Source: Burkholderia sp. SRS-46
GTDB taxonomy: Bacteria; Pseudomonadota; Gammaproteobacteria; Burkholderiales; Burkholderiaceae
Direction of reading: 5' to 3'
Length of the DNA stretch: 64,000 nt
Assembly: GCF_004343775.1 (NCBI RefSeq)
Contig: NZ_PTXL01000002.1
Coordinates: 1,178,001 to 1,242,000 of the forward strand
In this document: positions 28,774 to 38,199 of the stretch, one piece after another
How positions within the stretch are numbered: the stretch's first letter is position 1
Layout: the number at the start of each line of letters is the position of its first letter
Position numbers and translations under genes: made by a program
The notes under the pieces: model-generated
The model's database searches: none
What the model was told of the DNA's origin: nothing
Seen by the model: only the letters and a program-made list of their open reading frames with translations

Positions 28774-30698
28774 GATTCGCCTCCGGTGCGCCGGTCCGTA
28801 CGGACCGCGCGAATAGGTGATGCCGGTGCCCGCACGACGATCTGCGCCTGCGTATCGCGCTCGATCCGCTCGAGCGATGCGCGCATCGCCGCGTAGTCGT
28901 CCGGCGTGCACACCTGCCGCTCGAAATGCGCGCGCAGCCGCCGCGTGACCTGCACGACACGCGTGCCCGCATCGAACACGTAGTGCGACGCGAAATCGAC
29001 GAAGCGGTCCCGCACCGTCGCATCCGTCGGCAGGTCGGTCACGGTGACGCCCGCCGGCAGCGCGATCTGCGCGGTCTCGCTGAACGCGCCGCCGAGGCAC
29101 ACCCACGCTTGCGTGCGCACCGGCTCCGCGAGCCACGCCTGCACCTGCGTCGCGATCCCGCCCGTCAGGCTCGACAGCGCGGGCACCGCGCTCGTGCCGT
29201 CCGGCCACACGACGTGATCGAGCGTGCCCGCCATCGCCACGCCGAACGGCCCGTCCGTCTCGGCGCGCTCGTTCGTGACGAGCTGCGCGGTGCCGCGCAG
29301 CCCGCTTTGCCGCAGACGCTCGACGGCAAGCTGCCGGACGCGGTCGCGCGTCGCGCGGCGGAACACGGTGCGTTCGAGCTCGGCGGTCCAGCCGTCGTCC
29401 TCGACGTACGACTGGTAGCGCTGCGCATCGATCCGCGCGGCGTCGATCACGAGGCGCGCGCTGCGCGTGCGCGGCTGGGTGGCCGGCGTGCGCGACAGCA
29501 CGCCGGTGTCGACGAGCAGCGCCGGCCGGTCCATCACGATCGGCGGCAGGTAGCCGAACGCGATGCCGGCGGTGGTCGTGTCCGCGTACAGCCCGAGATC
29601 GGGCAGCCACGTGATCGCGTGATTGATCGCGCCGCCGCCGTAGCCCGGCACCGACGGCAGCGTGTACACCGACCCGAGGTTGAGCAGCACCGGCTCGCCG
29701 CGGATCCCCACCGCCGCGAGCAGCGCGCCGAACAGCGCGACGTGGTCCTTGCAGTCGCCGTAGCGGTTGCGCAGGATGTCGGTCACGCGGTGCGGCGCGG
29801 CCGCCGTCTCGCCGAGAAACAGCGCGACGTAGCGCACGTTCGCCTGCACCCAGTCGTACAGCAGGCGCGCCTTGTCGCGCGGGTCGGATGCGTTCGCCGT
29901 CAGCGCCCGCGCGAGCTGCACGACCGCCGGATCGTTCGCGCTCGGGTCCACCGCCGCGTTGCGGTAGCGCGCGGCGAATGCCGCGTAGTCGGGCAGCGTC
30001 GACACCATCAGCCGGTCGCCGTCGGTCGGATAGCCGACCGCGCCGTTCTCGAGCCGGTCGTACGGGCCGTGGCGGTAGTCGAACGTGTAGCGCGTGCGGC
30101 CGTTCTCCGTCACCGGCGGCAGCGCGACGTAGCCGCGCGCGTCGGCATGCAGCGGCATGTCGGCCGGCACGTCGAAGATCAGCCGCTGGTGGTCGACGGG
30201 CTCGCGCGACGGCTCGACGAAGTAGCCGAAATAGCCGGGATTGAGCGGCTTGGTCCGCACCTTGCGGAACGCGACGCGCGTGCGCGAGCCGGCCTCCACG
30301 CCGGGAAACACGACCGTGCGCAGCACGCCGTCCTGGAACGTCGGCGCGCCGGCGGAACGCGGCTCCTGCACGTCGCGGATCGCGTCCGGGCCGACCGGAT
30401 GCGCGGCGCCGTCGCGGTCGATCGTCTCCGCCGCGAGCAGTTCGACCTTCTCGATGTCCTTGTCGAACCACACGTAGCGCTGCGCGATCGCGTCGATGCC
30501 GTTCGCGTTGTTCGCGCGCAGCGTCGCGTCGTCGTGCTCCTCGAGCGAGCCGTCGCGCTGGATCACGAACACATGCACGTCGTTCTCGAGCGTCGTCGGC
30601 GCGACGTCGGCCGGTTCCGGCCCCGCAGGCGACGCGCGCGCGCCGACCGTCGACAGGCAGAAACAGGCAACGCCGAACAGACGGAGCAGCATGCGCAT
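28770..30698 (-). CDS. DUF3857/transglutaminase-like exported protein
   Basis: This 642-residue protein has a signal peptide (MRMLLRLFGVACFCLSTVGARA), a DUF3857 beta domain (about 45-220), a transglutaminase-like cysteine-protease core (about 255-390) with nucleophile in RYGDCKDHVALFGALL, His in NHAITWL and Asp in GLYAD, and a beta-rich C-terminal part. The complete Cys-His-Asp triad suggests an active enzyme, either a periplasmic protease or amide-bond transferase. The ATG at 30698 has GAGG a few bases upstream; a second ATG at 30692 is in frame. It is coupled to a 55-residue gene. The role is unknown; similar proteins occur across Proteobacteria and Bacteroidetes. Confidence 0.85.
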   Translation of the reverse strand: MRMLLRLFGVACFCLSTVGARASPAGPEPADVAPTTLENDVHVFVIQRDGSLEEHDDATLRANNANGIDAIAQRYVWFDKDIEKVELLAAETIDRDGAAHPVGPDAIRDVQEPRSAGAPTFQDGVLRTVVFPGVEAGSRTRVAFRKVRTKPLNPGYFGYFVEPSREPVDHQRLIFDVPADMPLHADARGYVALPPVTENGRTRYTFDYRHGPYDRLENGAVGYPTDGDRLMVSTLPDYAAFAARYRNAAVDPSANDPAVVQLARALTANASDPRDKARLLYDWVQANVRYVALFLGETAAAPHRVTDILRNRYGDCKDHVALFGALLAAVGIRGEPVLLNLGSVYTLPSVPGYGGGAINHAITWLPDLGLYADTTTAGIAFGYLPPIVMDRPALLVDTGVLSRTPATQPRTRSARLVIDAARIDAQRYQSYVEDDGWTAELERTVFRRATRDRVRQLAVERLRQSGLRGTAQLVTNERAETDGPFGVAMAGTLDHVVWPDGTSAVPALSSLTGGIATQVQAWLAEPVRTQAWVCLGGAFSETAQIALPAGVTVTDLPTDATVRDRFVDFASHYVFDAGTRVVQVTRRLRAHFERQVCTPDDYAAMRASLERIERDTQAQIVVRAPASPIRAVRTDRRTGGES

Positions 30699-31015
30699 CG
30701 GATCGAACCTCGCGGCACGGGGCCGGTAACACCGCAGCCGGGCGGCCGCATTCAACGCCAGACTACGCCAATCAGGTGCGCCGCGCAGCGTACGGCCCGT
30801 CAATCGGGCAACCTGCCCCGCGCCGGCGGCGCGCGCGACGCGCGGGCCGGCAAGCGTCGCGGGGTCGAATCCGAATCGGATGACGCATGCGCTCGCGCGG
30901 GTCATATACATCACTTCGCGACATATACTGAAAAGGTGACCCGTGATGCGCGGGACTGCCGCGACGATACGACCGCTACGCACGGCGCCGCGCACGCAGC
31001 GGGCGAGGAGGCGTC
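30699..31015. other. Divergent intergenic region, no gene seen
   Basis: This 317-bp gap lies between the transglutaminase-like gene (minus) and a small membrane protein gene (plus). Two ATATAC-containing blocks (30903-30909, 30922-30928) lie between the inverted hexamers GGGTCA (30899-30904) and TGACCC (30938-30943). TATACT at 30924-30929 resembles a plus-strand -10 element, but no matching -35 is clear. This is the likely promoter zone. Confidence 0.4.
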
Positions 31016-31204
31016 ATGGATGTCATCAACAGCGACTACGAAATCGGCTTCCTGCTGGTCGTGTTTACGCTGGTGGGCGTGGTGCTGATCGGCGCCGTGC
31101 TGACCGCGATGCATCTGGAACGCTGGCATCCGCGGCTGATCGGCGCCGCCATCGGCGCGCTGATCGGGATTGCGCTGATCGAAGCGGTGCCGATGCTGAC
31201 GTGA
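31016..31204 (+). CDS. Small two-helix membrane protein (62 aa)
   Basis: This 62-residue protein has two predicted membrane helices (about 11-31, GFLLVVFTLVGVVLIGAVL, and 41-58, LIGAAIGALIGIALIEAV) joined by a short loop MHLERWHPR. GGCGAGGAGG lies just upstream of the ATG. The second helix carries a glycine-zipper-like GxxxGxxxG spacing, which suggests helix packing or oligomerisation. It is followed by another tiny membrane protein gene. No family is recognised; function unknown. Confidence 0.65.
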   Translation: MDVINSDYEIGFLLVVFTLVGVVLIGAVLTAMHLERWHPRLIGAAIGALIGIALIEAVPMLT

Positions 31205-31250
31205 GCGCAGGCGCGCACACGAATCGTCGATCCTTCCTGCCGGAGGCAAC

Positions 31251-31409
31251 ATGGCACACAGCATCGTGCAAATCGTCGTGATGCTCGTGATCCTGGCGCT
31301 CGCACTGCTGTTCTTCATCGAACGGCGCAGCCGCGACCGAATCCGCGAGCGCCTGCTGCACCGATCCTCGCGGCGATCGCATCGCTCGCATACGCATCAT
31401 CATCCGTGA
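31251..31409 (+). CDS. Tiny membrane protein with His/Arg-rich tail (52 aa)
   Basis: This open frame of 52 residues begins with an ATG at 31251 preceded by CGGAGG at 7 bases. The N-terminal half is one membrane helix (IVQIVVMLVILALALLFFI); the remainder is very basic (ERRSRDRIRERLLHRSS) and ends in a His-rich string SHRSHTHHHP. The topology would place the tail in the cytoplasm. It lies 46 bp after another small membrane gene in the same direction, so the two may form a unit. A metal- or nucleic-acid-binding tail is conjecture. Confidence 0.55.
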   Translation: MAHSIVQIVVMLVILALALLFFIERRSRDRIRERLLHRSSRRSHRSHTHHHP

Positions 31410-31508
31410 TCGCGCACGCTGCGCATGGCGCGCGCCGGCGCGCCATCCATATGACGGAATCCGAAGCAATGTGATTTTCCGGCGCGTACACGGCCGCCGG
31501 CCCGCCGG

Positions 31509-31937
31509 TCACCGGCAATCGCCAACCCGCTTGCCGCGCCACGTCCACGCCATTGTGTAAGCACCGGCCTGCGCGTGCTGGCCGCGCAATTGCCCCTTGA
31601 GGTCGTAGCTCGTCGGCGTGACGCTGCCCGCGACGTTCGCCGTGCCGCGCCCCTGCGCGTTCGCACACGACATCGCCACCTTCAGCGTCGTGCCCGCGTA
31701 GTCCCAGTTCGTGATCGTGCAGGTGAGGTTGTCGCGCCGCATGCGCGCTTCCATCGTCGCGCGGATGTGCTTCGCGTCGGCGTCGGTCAGGCACTGGTCG
31801 GGCACCGGTCCGCCCGAAGGCAGCGGCTTGCCGTTCAGCGTATAGGCGCTGTCGTCGTGCCACATGCCCGGCGACACGGTTTGTGCGAACGAGGCAACGG
31901 CAAAGCCGGCGAGCCCGGCGGCGATCAACAGTTTCAT
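31509..31937 (-). CDS. DUF3617-family periplasmic protein
   Basis: This 142-residue protein has a signal peptide (MKLLIAAGLAGFAVASFA, cleaved before QTVSPGMW). The mature part has the DUF3617 layout: an opening PGMWHDDS strand, three or four cysteines (VPDQCLTDAD, DNLTCTITNW, AMSCANAQG) that could form disulfides, and a GTANVAGSVTPTSYDLK strand near the C-terminus. The family's role is unknown. It lies downstream of the DUF4892-OmpA gene on the same strand, 75 bp from that stop, so the two may be co-transcribed. Confidence 0.78.
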   Translation of the reverse strand: MKLLIAAGLAGFAVASFAQTVSPGMWHDDSAYTLNGKPLPSGGPVPDQCLTDADAKHIRATMEARMRRDNLTCTITNWDYAGTTLKVAMSCANAQGRGTANVAGSVTPTSYDLKGQLRGQHAQAGAYTMAWTWRGKRVGDCR

Positions 31938-32012
31938 GGTTTCGGCTTCGAGTGGGCAGGTGCCGGCGCGGCCGCCTGGGCCGCGGCCGCGCGAGACGAA
32001 GTGGAACGACGG

Positions 32013-33005
32013 TTATTGCTGGACGAGTTCGACGCGGCGGTTCTGCGCGCGCCCCGCGTCGTCGCCGTTGGAGGCCACCGGCGACAGCGACGCGACGCCC
32101 TTCGCGGCGAGACGCGCCGGTGCGATCCGGTAGGTCGTTGCCAGCGCCTGCGCGACCGCTTCGGCGCGCTTCTGCGACAGGTCGGCATTGCGCGCGAACG
32201 GCCCTTGATTGTCGGTGTGGCCGACGATGTACACCTTCAGCGCCGGGTTCGCCGTCAGCAGTTTCGCCATCTCGTCGAGCTGTGCCTTCGATTCCGGCTT
32301 GACCTGTGCCTTGTCGGTATCGAAGTAGATGCCGTACAGCGCGACCTTGCCGGTCGCGGCGAGCCCTTTCTGCAACGCGCCCGAATCGAGCACCTTGACC
32401 TGGCCGGTCTGCATCGGCTTCACCTCGACGACTTCCTCGTAGACGAGCGTGCGCTTGTTCGACGCAGAATCGTCCATGATGTGCAGGAACACGTACGCAT
32501 CGCCGGACGCACGCGGGAGCTTCGCGAGGATCGTGCGGTGCTTGTCGCCGAAATAGGATTGGCCGACACCCGACTGCGCGACCCGGTTCGAGCTGATCAC
32601 CACGCTCTGGAATTCGAGACCGCCGCCCTTGCCGCATTGCTCCTGCGTGCAGCGGAACAGAATCTGGAAACCGCCCTTCTGCAGCGCGTCGAGATAGTTG
32701 CGCTCCACTTCCAGCGTCGACTTGCCGCCGCCGATCGTGTACGAGATGCGCGTGACCTTGCCTTCCAGGCTGAGGCCCTTGGCGGCCTTCTGGTCGTCGA
32801 TCGGCTGGTTCGGCAGGAAGGCTTCGTCGAACACCGTCTGCGAGTACGCATTGATGGTCGCGCCCGCGAAGCGCGTGAGCAGCGGGTGGTCTTTCGAGCC
32901 CGACGTGTCGCCGGCGGCGAACGAGTGCGCGGACACCGCCAGCAGCGCGGCGGCGGACAGCAGGCGGAACATGGAAAATGCGGCGGACGATGCTGCGATC
33001 TTCAT
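32013..33005 (-). CDS. DUF4892-OmpA envelope protein
   Basis: This 330-residue exported protein has a signal peptide (ending SAHSFAAG), an N-terminal DUF4892-like domain (about 35-205, with YLDALQKGGFQILFRCTQEQCG) and a C-terminal OmpA peptidoglycan-binding domain (about 220-330). The latter shows GIYFDTDKAQVKPES, VYIVGHTDNQG and NRRVELV, the residues that hold diaminopimelate. It probably tethers the outer membrane or a periplasmic partner to the cell wall. Length is usual for this architecture. A DUF3617 gene follows on the same strand. Confidence 0.87.
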   Translation of the reverse strand: MKIAASSAAFSMFRLLSAAALLAVSAHSFAAGDTSGSKDHPLLTRFAGATINAYSQTVFDEAFLPNQPIDDQKAAKGLSLEGKVTRISYTIGGGKSTLEVERNYLDALQKGGFQILFRCTQEQCGKGGGLEFQSVVISSNRVAQSGVGQSYFGDKHRTILAKLPRASGDAYVFLHIMDDSASNKRTLVYEEVVEVKPMQTGQVKVLDSGALQKGLAATGKVALYGIYFDTDKAQVKPESKAQLDEMAKLLTANPALKVYIVGHTDNQGPFARNADLSQKRAEAVAQALATTYRIAPARLAAKGVASLSPVASNGDDAGRAQNRRVELVQQ

Positions 33006-33176
33006 TGAGTCTCTCGGAAAGGATTTGTTGTTCGGTCGATGCGCCCAGGCGCGCGCATCTTACCAAATCTTTCCGGGAAAATTTTCGATAACTGAATGAT
33101 TTTCGGCAGCGTTTTGCGCGGGATCGTTTTCAATCCTTCAACCTGACGCCGCGCGTCATCCTGCGCGGCGCCGAGG

Positions 33177-35150
33177 CTACCCGACGTTCATCGGCAGCAG
33201 CACCATCTGCTTGCCTTCGACATGCAGGCGCGCCTGCAGCTCGACGGGCGTCTGGTTGTGCAGCCATGCGGTGAGGAAGTTCACGCGCCGGAAGATCAGC
33301 TTGCTCGCGAAGCACACGCTGTTCGGAAATTCGTCGAGCGTCGCCGAAGCCAGGTTCATGAACTCGACGACCGGATTCGTGCCGAACGCGATCCGGTAAT
33401 CGGCCGCGATACCGTTTCGCCGGCAATGCGCGACGTAGTAGTCGAGCGATTCGGTGATCGTGTGCCGCAGCCGCTCGAGATGCTCGTGCCCGTCGTACGC
33501 CTTCGCGTCGACCTCGCCGACCGCGAGGAAGATCACGTTGCGGAAGTGCCCCGGAAACAGCCGGTTCACCCACAGCAGCGCGTGCATGCTCGCCCCGCGA
33601 TGCTTGCCGACCAGCAGCACCGCGGTCGGCTGCGACGGATCGGGTTTGCCGGGTGCGGCGGCTTCGTCGACCACCGGCGGCGTGCCGGAGAACAGCGCGT
33701 CCTCCTTCGCGAGCTGCGTGCGCGTATCCGCGTAGTGGCGGTTGATCATGAAGCACAGCGCGACCACCGCGCTCGTCACGAGCACCGTCAGCCAGCCGCC
33801 CGCCGTGAACTTCTCGATCAGCGTGATCGCGAGCACCGTCGCCGTCACCACCAGCCCGATCGACGTCAGGAAGAAATGCTTGTACCAGCTGCGGTCCGCG
33901 CGGCGCTGGCGCCACCAGTAGGTGCTCATGCCGAGCAGCGACAGGCTGAACGTGAGGAACACGTTGATGCTGTACAGCACGACCAGCACGTCCACGCTGC
34001 CATGCGTCCACAGCAGGATCAGCAGGCTCGACAGGCCCACGACGATGATGCCGTTCTGCCGCACGAGCCGCGTCGACAGGTCGCGGAAATGGCGCGGTAC
34101 CCACGAGTCGGACGCCATGTTCGACAGCACGGCCGGGCCGTCGAGAAAGCCGGTTTGCGCGCCGACGAGCAGCAGCCCCGCCTCGAACGCGAGCACGGCC
34201 GCGAGCAGCGCGTGGCGCGCGAACGCCGAGCCGAGCCCGAGCTGGTCGATCACGCTGCCGAACACCACGGCGTTGAGCGTCTGCCCTTCGACCGGCGCCG
34301 CGTGCCACAGCATGTAGAGCAGGATGATCCCGCCCGCGGTGAACGCGAGCGACGTCGACATGTACAGCATCGTCACCTTGCCGTTCGGCACGCGCGGTTC
34401 CGCGAGCATGTTCACGTTGTTCGACACGGCCTCGAGGCCGGTGTACGTGCCGCCGCCGAGCGAGAACGCGCGCATCAGCAGCGCGAGCATCACGAAGGTG
34501 CCGAGCGACTGCGACATCCCGTGCGCCTCGTGCACCGCGTCGGGCACGATCGACGCGAGGTGCTGGCCGTGCGTCGCGACGCCGTACACGATCAGCCCGA
34601 AGTGCAGCACGACGAAGCCGATGAAGATCGGCAGCAGCACCATGATCGATTCCTTCATGCCGCGGAAGTTGAGCCCCGTCATCAGCACGATCAGCACGAT
34701 CTCGGTCGTCAGCTTGAATGACTGCGCGCTCACCGGCAGCAGGCTGTAGAACGCGTCGACGCTGCTCGCGAGCGAGGTCGCGACGGTCAGCACGTAGTCG
34801 ACCAGCAGCGCCGCGCCGGACACGAGCCCCGGCTTCGCACCGAGCAGCGCGGTGGCGACGCGGTAGCCGCCGCCACCCGTCGGGAACAGCTCGATCACCT
34901 GGTTGTAGCCGATCGCGATGATGAACACCGTCGCGGCGGTCGCCAGCGCGAGGAACAGCGCGAGCGGGGTGTGGTGGCCGAGCGCGAGGAACGCCTCCTC
35001 CGGGCCGTAGCACGACGACGACAGGCCGTCCGCGCCGAGCCCGACCCACGCGAGCAGCGGCGTCACGGCGATCGCATGGCGCGTGCGCGGATCGAGGGGA
35101 TCGAGCGGCTTGCCGACGAGCGCCTGCCACATCTTCTGAAGTTGGGTCAC
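33177..35150 (-). CDS. APC-superfamily permease with C-terminal cytoplasmic domain
   Basis: This protein of about 657 residues has about 12 membrane helices (residues 30-455) of the amino acid-polyamine-organocation type: GLGADGLSSSCYGPEEAF marks helix 1, GYNQVIELFPTGGGGYRVA the helix 2-3 region, and RAFSLGGGTYTGLEAVSNN helix 6. A soluble C-terminal part (about 500-657) resembles a universal-stress-protein fold (TAVLLVGKHRGASMHALLWV). Substrate may be an amino acid or K+. The start is ambiguous: GTG at 35150 follows GGGAGGG and is preferred; ATG at 35183 and GTG at 35192 are alternatives. It stands alone after the nasA gene. Confidence 0.85.
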   Translation of the reverse strand: MTQLQKMWQALVGKPLDPLDPRTRHAIAVTPLLAWVGLGADGLSSSCYGPEEAFLALGHHTPLALFLALATAATVFIIAIGYNQVIELFPTGGGGYRVATALLGAKPGLVSGAALLVDYVLTVATSLASSVDAFYSLLPVSAQSFKLTTEIVLIVLMTGLNFRGMKESIMVLLPIFIGFVVLHFGLIVYGVATHGQHLASIVPDAVHEAHGMSQSLGTFVMLALLMRAFSLGGGTYTGLEAVSNNVNMLAEPRVPNGKVTMLYMSTSLAFTAGGIILLYMLWHAAPVEGQTLNAVVFGSVIDQLGLGSAFARHALLAAVLAFEAGLLLVGAQTGFLDGPAVLSNMASDSWVPRHFRDLSTRLVRQNGIIVVGLSSLLILLWTHGSVDVLVVLYSINVFLTFSLSLLGMSTYWWRQRRADRSWYKHFFLTSIGLVVTATVLAITLIEKFTAGGWLTVLVTSAVVALCFMINRHYADTRTQLAKEDALFSGTPPVVDEAAAPGKPDPSQPTAVLLVGKHRGASMHALLWVNRLFPGHFRNVIFLAVGEVDAKAYDGHEHLERLRHTITESLDYYVAHCRRNGIAADYRIAFGTNPVVEFMNLASATLDEFPNSVCFASKLIFRRVNFLTAWLHNQTPVELQARLHVEGKQMVLLPMNVG

Positions 35151-35358
35151 GATCCCTCCCGGTGGCAGACGCGCCGGCGTCATCCTCTCCACGTTAGATG
35201 GGTTCGCAAGCGTCCGCCAGTCGGCGGATTCCTTAGGTTCGCCAATTTTTCTGACGAACGGCTTTCAGCATGCCGACGTCGGGCAGACAGGGCCGTGCGG
35301 CCCGGCGGTGCCGCGCGGCGCCGCCGGTTGCAGGTGGAGGGATCGGGGCGCGCGCCGG

Positions 35359-38199
35359 CTACGTCACGGCCGGCGCCGGCGCGGCGGCGGTCTCGGCGAT
35401 CATCCGCCGCAGCTCGGGCACGCAGGAGCCGCACTGCGTGCCGCACTTGAGCTGCGACTGCAGGCTCGCGAGCCGCTCCGGCGCGGTGGCGGCCGCCGGA
35501 CAACCGGCGAGCGCGGTGCGGATGTCGCGCTCGCTGACGCCCACGCAATTGCACACCGCGCGGCCGCGCGCGGGCGCGGCCTGCAGCGGCACGCGCCCCG
35601 CGAACAGCAACATCCGGCCGATCGCGCCGACGCTCGCGCCGCTGTCGACGTAGTCGCGCAGCACGGCCGCGCTGTCCTCGGTCGCACCGGCCGCGCCCGA
35701 CACCGAGAACGCGGTCAGCGCGCCGTCGACCACCCGCACGCGGCGGCCGGTGCCGCGCCGCGCATCGCCGTAGCTCATCACGTCGGCCGCCTGCTCGGGC
35801 AGCCCGAGCAGCGCCTCGATCTCGCGCTGCAGCGCGACCGGCACGGGTTCGTACGCGGCCGCGCGCCATGCGAGCCCCGCGTAGTCGTCGGTGCCGAACG
35901 GCACGCAGCTCGCATACGGAAACCGCGCGAACAGCGTGCGCAATTGCCGCTGCCGGGCCAGCCATTCGCCGGCCGGCAGCCGCGCGGCAATCATCCAGCG
36001 CCACGGCAGGTCGGCCTTCAGCAGCTTGATCGCCGCGTGCTTCAACTCCGGCTGGCGCGAATACGGGTCGAGCGCGGGCGACGTCACCGTGTTGACGCCC
36101 GCGCCGACGCGGTTGCCGGCCACCCCGGACACGAATTCGTCGCCCCAGTGCATCGGCGTGAACGCCTGGCCGGACGCGATCGCGTCGTCCGCGCGCGCGG
36201 GCAGCAGCATGCTGCCGCGGCGCGACGTCAGGTGCACGAAATCGTGCGGCCCGATGCCGAGCCGCGCGCAGTCGCCCGGATTCAGGTCGACGCCCGGCGC
36301 CGGCGCATGCGCGAACAGCTTCGGCACGCTGCCGGTGCGGCTGCAGCCGTGCCACTGGTCGCGCAGGCGGCCGGTGGTCAGCGCGAAGCCGTAGCGCGAA
36401 TCGGCCGGCTCCGCGACCGCCTGGTAGGGCGTCGCGACGAAGCGCGCGCGGCCGTCGGCGGTCGGGAAGCGCCCGTCGCCATACAGGCGCGCCGCGCCGT
36501 GCGCCGCGCCGGCCGGAAACGGCCACTGCTGCGGGCCGTCGCGCGCGAGCAGCGGCCACGACAGCCCGCTGATGTCGCAATCGCGTCCGGCGGTGGTCGC
36601 GCGGTGCTCGTTCCAGACCGCTTCCGGATCGTCATACGGAAACAGCGTCGGGCGGCTGGGCGCGAGCCGCGCCTCGAGCCGCCGGCCGACCTCGGCGGCG
36701 ATCCGCCAGTCGGCGCGCGCGTCGCCGTAGGGCGCGACCGCCGCGCGCACGCGCGAGATGCGGCGCTCGGAATTGGTCACGGTGCCGTCCTTCTCGCCCC
36801 AGGTCGCCGCGGGCAGCAGCACGTCCGCGTACGGCGCGGTGCCGGTATGCGCATACGCGTCCTGCAGCACGACGAATTCCGCGCGCGCGAGCCCCGCGCG
36901 CACGGCCGGCTGGTTCGGCAGCGAATGCGCGGGGTTCGTGCAGACGATCCACACCGCCTTCAGGTCGCCCGCCGCGAGCCGGTCGAACATCTCGACCGCC
37001 GTGAGGCCCGGCTGCGCGGGCACGTCGTCGACGCCCCACAGCCGCGCGATCTCCGCGCGCTCGGCCGGGTTCGCGAGATCGCGGTGCGCGGAGGCGAGCG
37101 TCGCCATCCCGCCCACCTCGCGGCCGCCCATCGCGTTCGGCTGCCCGGTCAGCGAAAACGGCCCCGCGCCGGGCTTGCCGATCTGCCCGGCCGCGAGATG
37201 CAGGTTGATCAGCGCGACGTTCTTGTGCGTGCCGTCGGCCGACTGGTTCAGGCCCTGGCAGTACAGCGACAGCGACGGGCCGTCGGCGAACCAGCGCGCG
37301 GCCTGCACGATATCGTCGGCGCGCAGCCCGCACACCTGCGCCGCGACGGCGGGCGACCATTCGCGCACGCTGTCGCGCACCGCGTCGAAGCCGTTCGTAT
37401 GCGCGTCGATGAACGCTTGGTCGAGCCGGCCGTCCCACACCAGCACGTGCAGCATCGCGTTGAACAGCGCGACGTCGGTGCCCGGCTGCAGCGCGAGATG
37501 CAGCGTCGCGTCGCTCGCGGAATCGGTGCGGCGCGGGTCGGCGACGATCACCTTCAGCGCCGGGTTGCGCTCGCGCGCGGCTTCGAGCCGGCGGTACAGG
37601 ATCGGATGCGCGAACGCCGGGTTCGCGCCGGCGATCAGCACCGTGCCCGCATGGTCGAGATCCTCGTAGCTGCACGGCGGCGCATCGGCGCCGAGCGATT
37701 TCTTGTAGCCGACCACGGCCGAGCTCATGCACAGCCGCGAATTCGAGTCGATGTTGTTGGTGCCGATCAGCCCTTTCGCGAGCTTGTTGAAGACGTAGTA
37801 GTCCTCGGTCAGCAGTTGCCCGGAAATGTAGATGCCGACCGCATCGCGGCCGTGCTGCTCGACGACGCGCGCGAGGCGCGCGGCGACGTGGTCGAGCGCA
37901 TCGTCCCACGCCACGCGGGTGCGGGCCGTATCGCGCGACAGCCGCAGCTCGGGATGCGTCGCGCGGGTCTGCGCATGGCGCTCGGGCGTGGTGCTCAGGT
38001 GCAGCGTGCTGCCCTTCGAGCACAGCCGGCCGAAGTTCGCCGGGTGCTCGGGGTCGCCGCGCACGCCGACGATCGCCGCGCGCCCGTCGGCGCCCCGCTG
38101 CGTCTGGATGATCACGCCGCACCCGACGCCGCAATAGCAGCACGTCGAGCGGGTTTCATGCAGGTCCGGCCTGTCTTGCGTCGTTGCCGCTTCCTTCAT
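35359..38199 (-). CDS. nasA: Assimilatory nitrate reductase catalytic subunit
   Basis: This 946-residue cytoplasmic molybdenum enzyme reduces nitrate to nitrite. The N-terminal [4Fe-4S] ligands are C20, C23, C27 and C60 (TCCYCGVGCGV, LCSKG). Molybdopterin-guanine dinucleotide-binding segments follow (NNIDSNSRLCMSSAVVGYK, PNAMGGREVGGM). The C-terminal 60 residues hold a BFD-type [2Fe-2S] domain (CNCVGVSE, CGTQCGSC), as in Klebsiella-type NasA, which receives electrons. Length is slightly above the plain enzyme (about 700-870) because of that domain. The ATG at 38199 overlaps the nirD stop. It is the last gene of nirB-nirD-nasA. Confidence 0.93.
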   Translation of the reverse strand: MKEAATTQDRPDLHETRSTCCYCGVGCGVIIQTQRGADGRAAIVGVRGDPEHPANFGRLCSKGSTLHLSTTPERHAQTRATHPELRLSRDTARTRVAWDDALDHVAARLARVVEQHGRDAVGIYISGQLLTEDYYVFNKLAKGLIGTNNIDSNSRLCMSSAVVGYKKSLGADAPPCSYEDLDHAGTVLIAGANPAFAHPILYRRLEAARERNPALKVIVADPRRTDSASDATLHLALQPGTDVALFNAMLHVLVWDGRLDQAFIDAHTNGFDAVRDSVREWSPAVAAQVCGLRADDIVQAARWFADGPSLSLYCQGLNQSADGTHKNVALINLHLAAGQIGKPGAGPFSLTGQPNAMGGREVGGMATLASAHRDLANPAERAEIARLWGVDDVPAQPGLTAVEMFDRLAAGDLKAVWIVCTNPAHSLPNQPAVRAGLARAEFVVLQDAYAHTGTAPYADVLLPAATWGEKDGTVTNSERRISRVRAAVAPYGDARADWRIAAEVGRRLEARLAPSRPTLFPYDDPEAVWNEHRATTAGRDCDISGLSWPLLARDGPQQWPFPAGAAHGAARLYGDGRFPTADGRARFVATPYQAVAEPADSRYGFALTTGRLRDQWHGCSRTGSVPKLFAHAPAPGVDLNPGDCARLGIGPHDFVHLTSRRGSMLLPARADDAIASGQAFTPMHWGDEFVSGVAGNRVGAGVNTVTSPALDPYSRQPELKHAAIKLLKADLPWRWMIAARLPAGEWLARQRQLRTLFARFPYASCVPFGTDDYAGLAWRAAAYEPVPVALQREIEALLGLPEQAADVMSYGDARRGTGRRVRVVDGALTAFSVSGAAGATEDSAAVLRDYVDSGASVGAIGRMLLFAGRVPLQAAPARGRAVCNCVGVSERDIRTALAGCPAAATAPERLASLQSQLKCGTQCGSCVPELRRMIAETAAAPAPAVT

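Noticed and set aside
35213..35228. Small perfect hairpin (TCCGCC/GGCGGA) before the APC permease gene as a terminator of nasA
   Set aside because: It is about 130 bp beyond the nasA stop and upstream of the permease start, short and without a T-run; function unclear.
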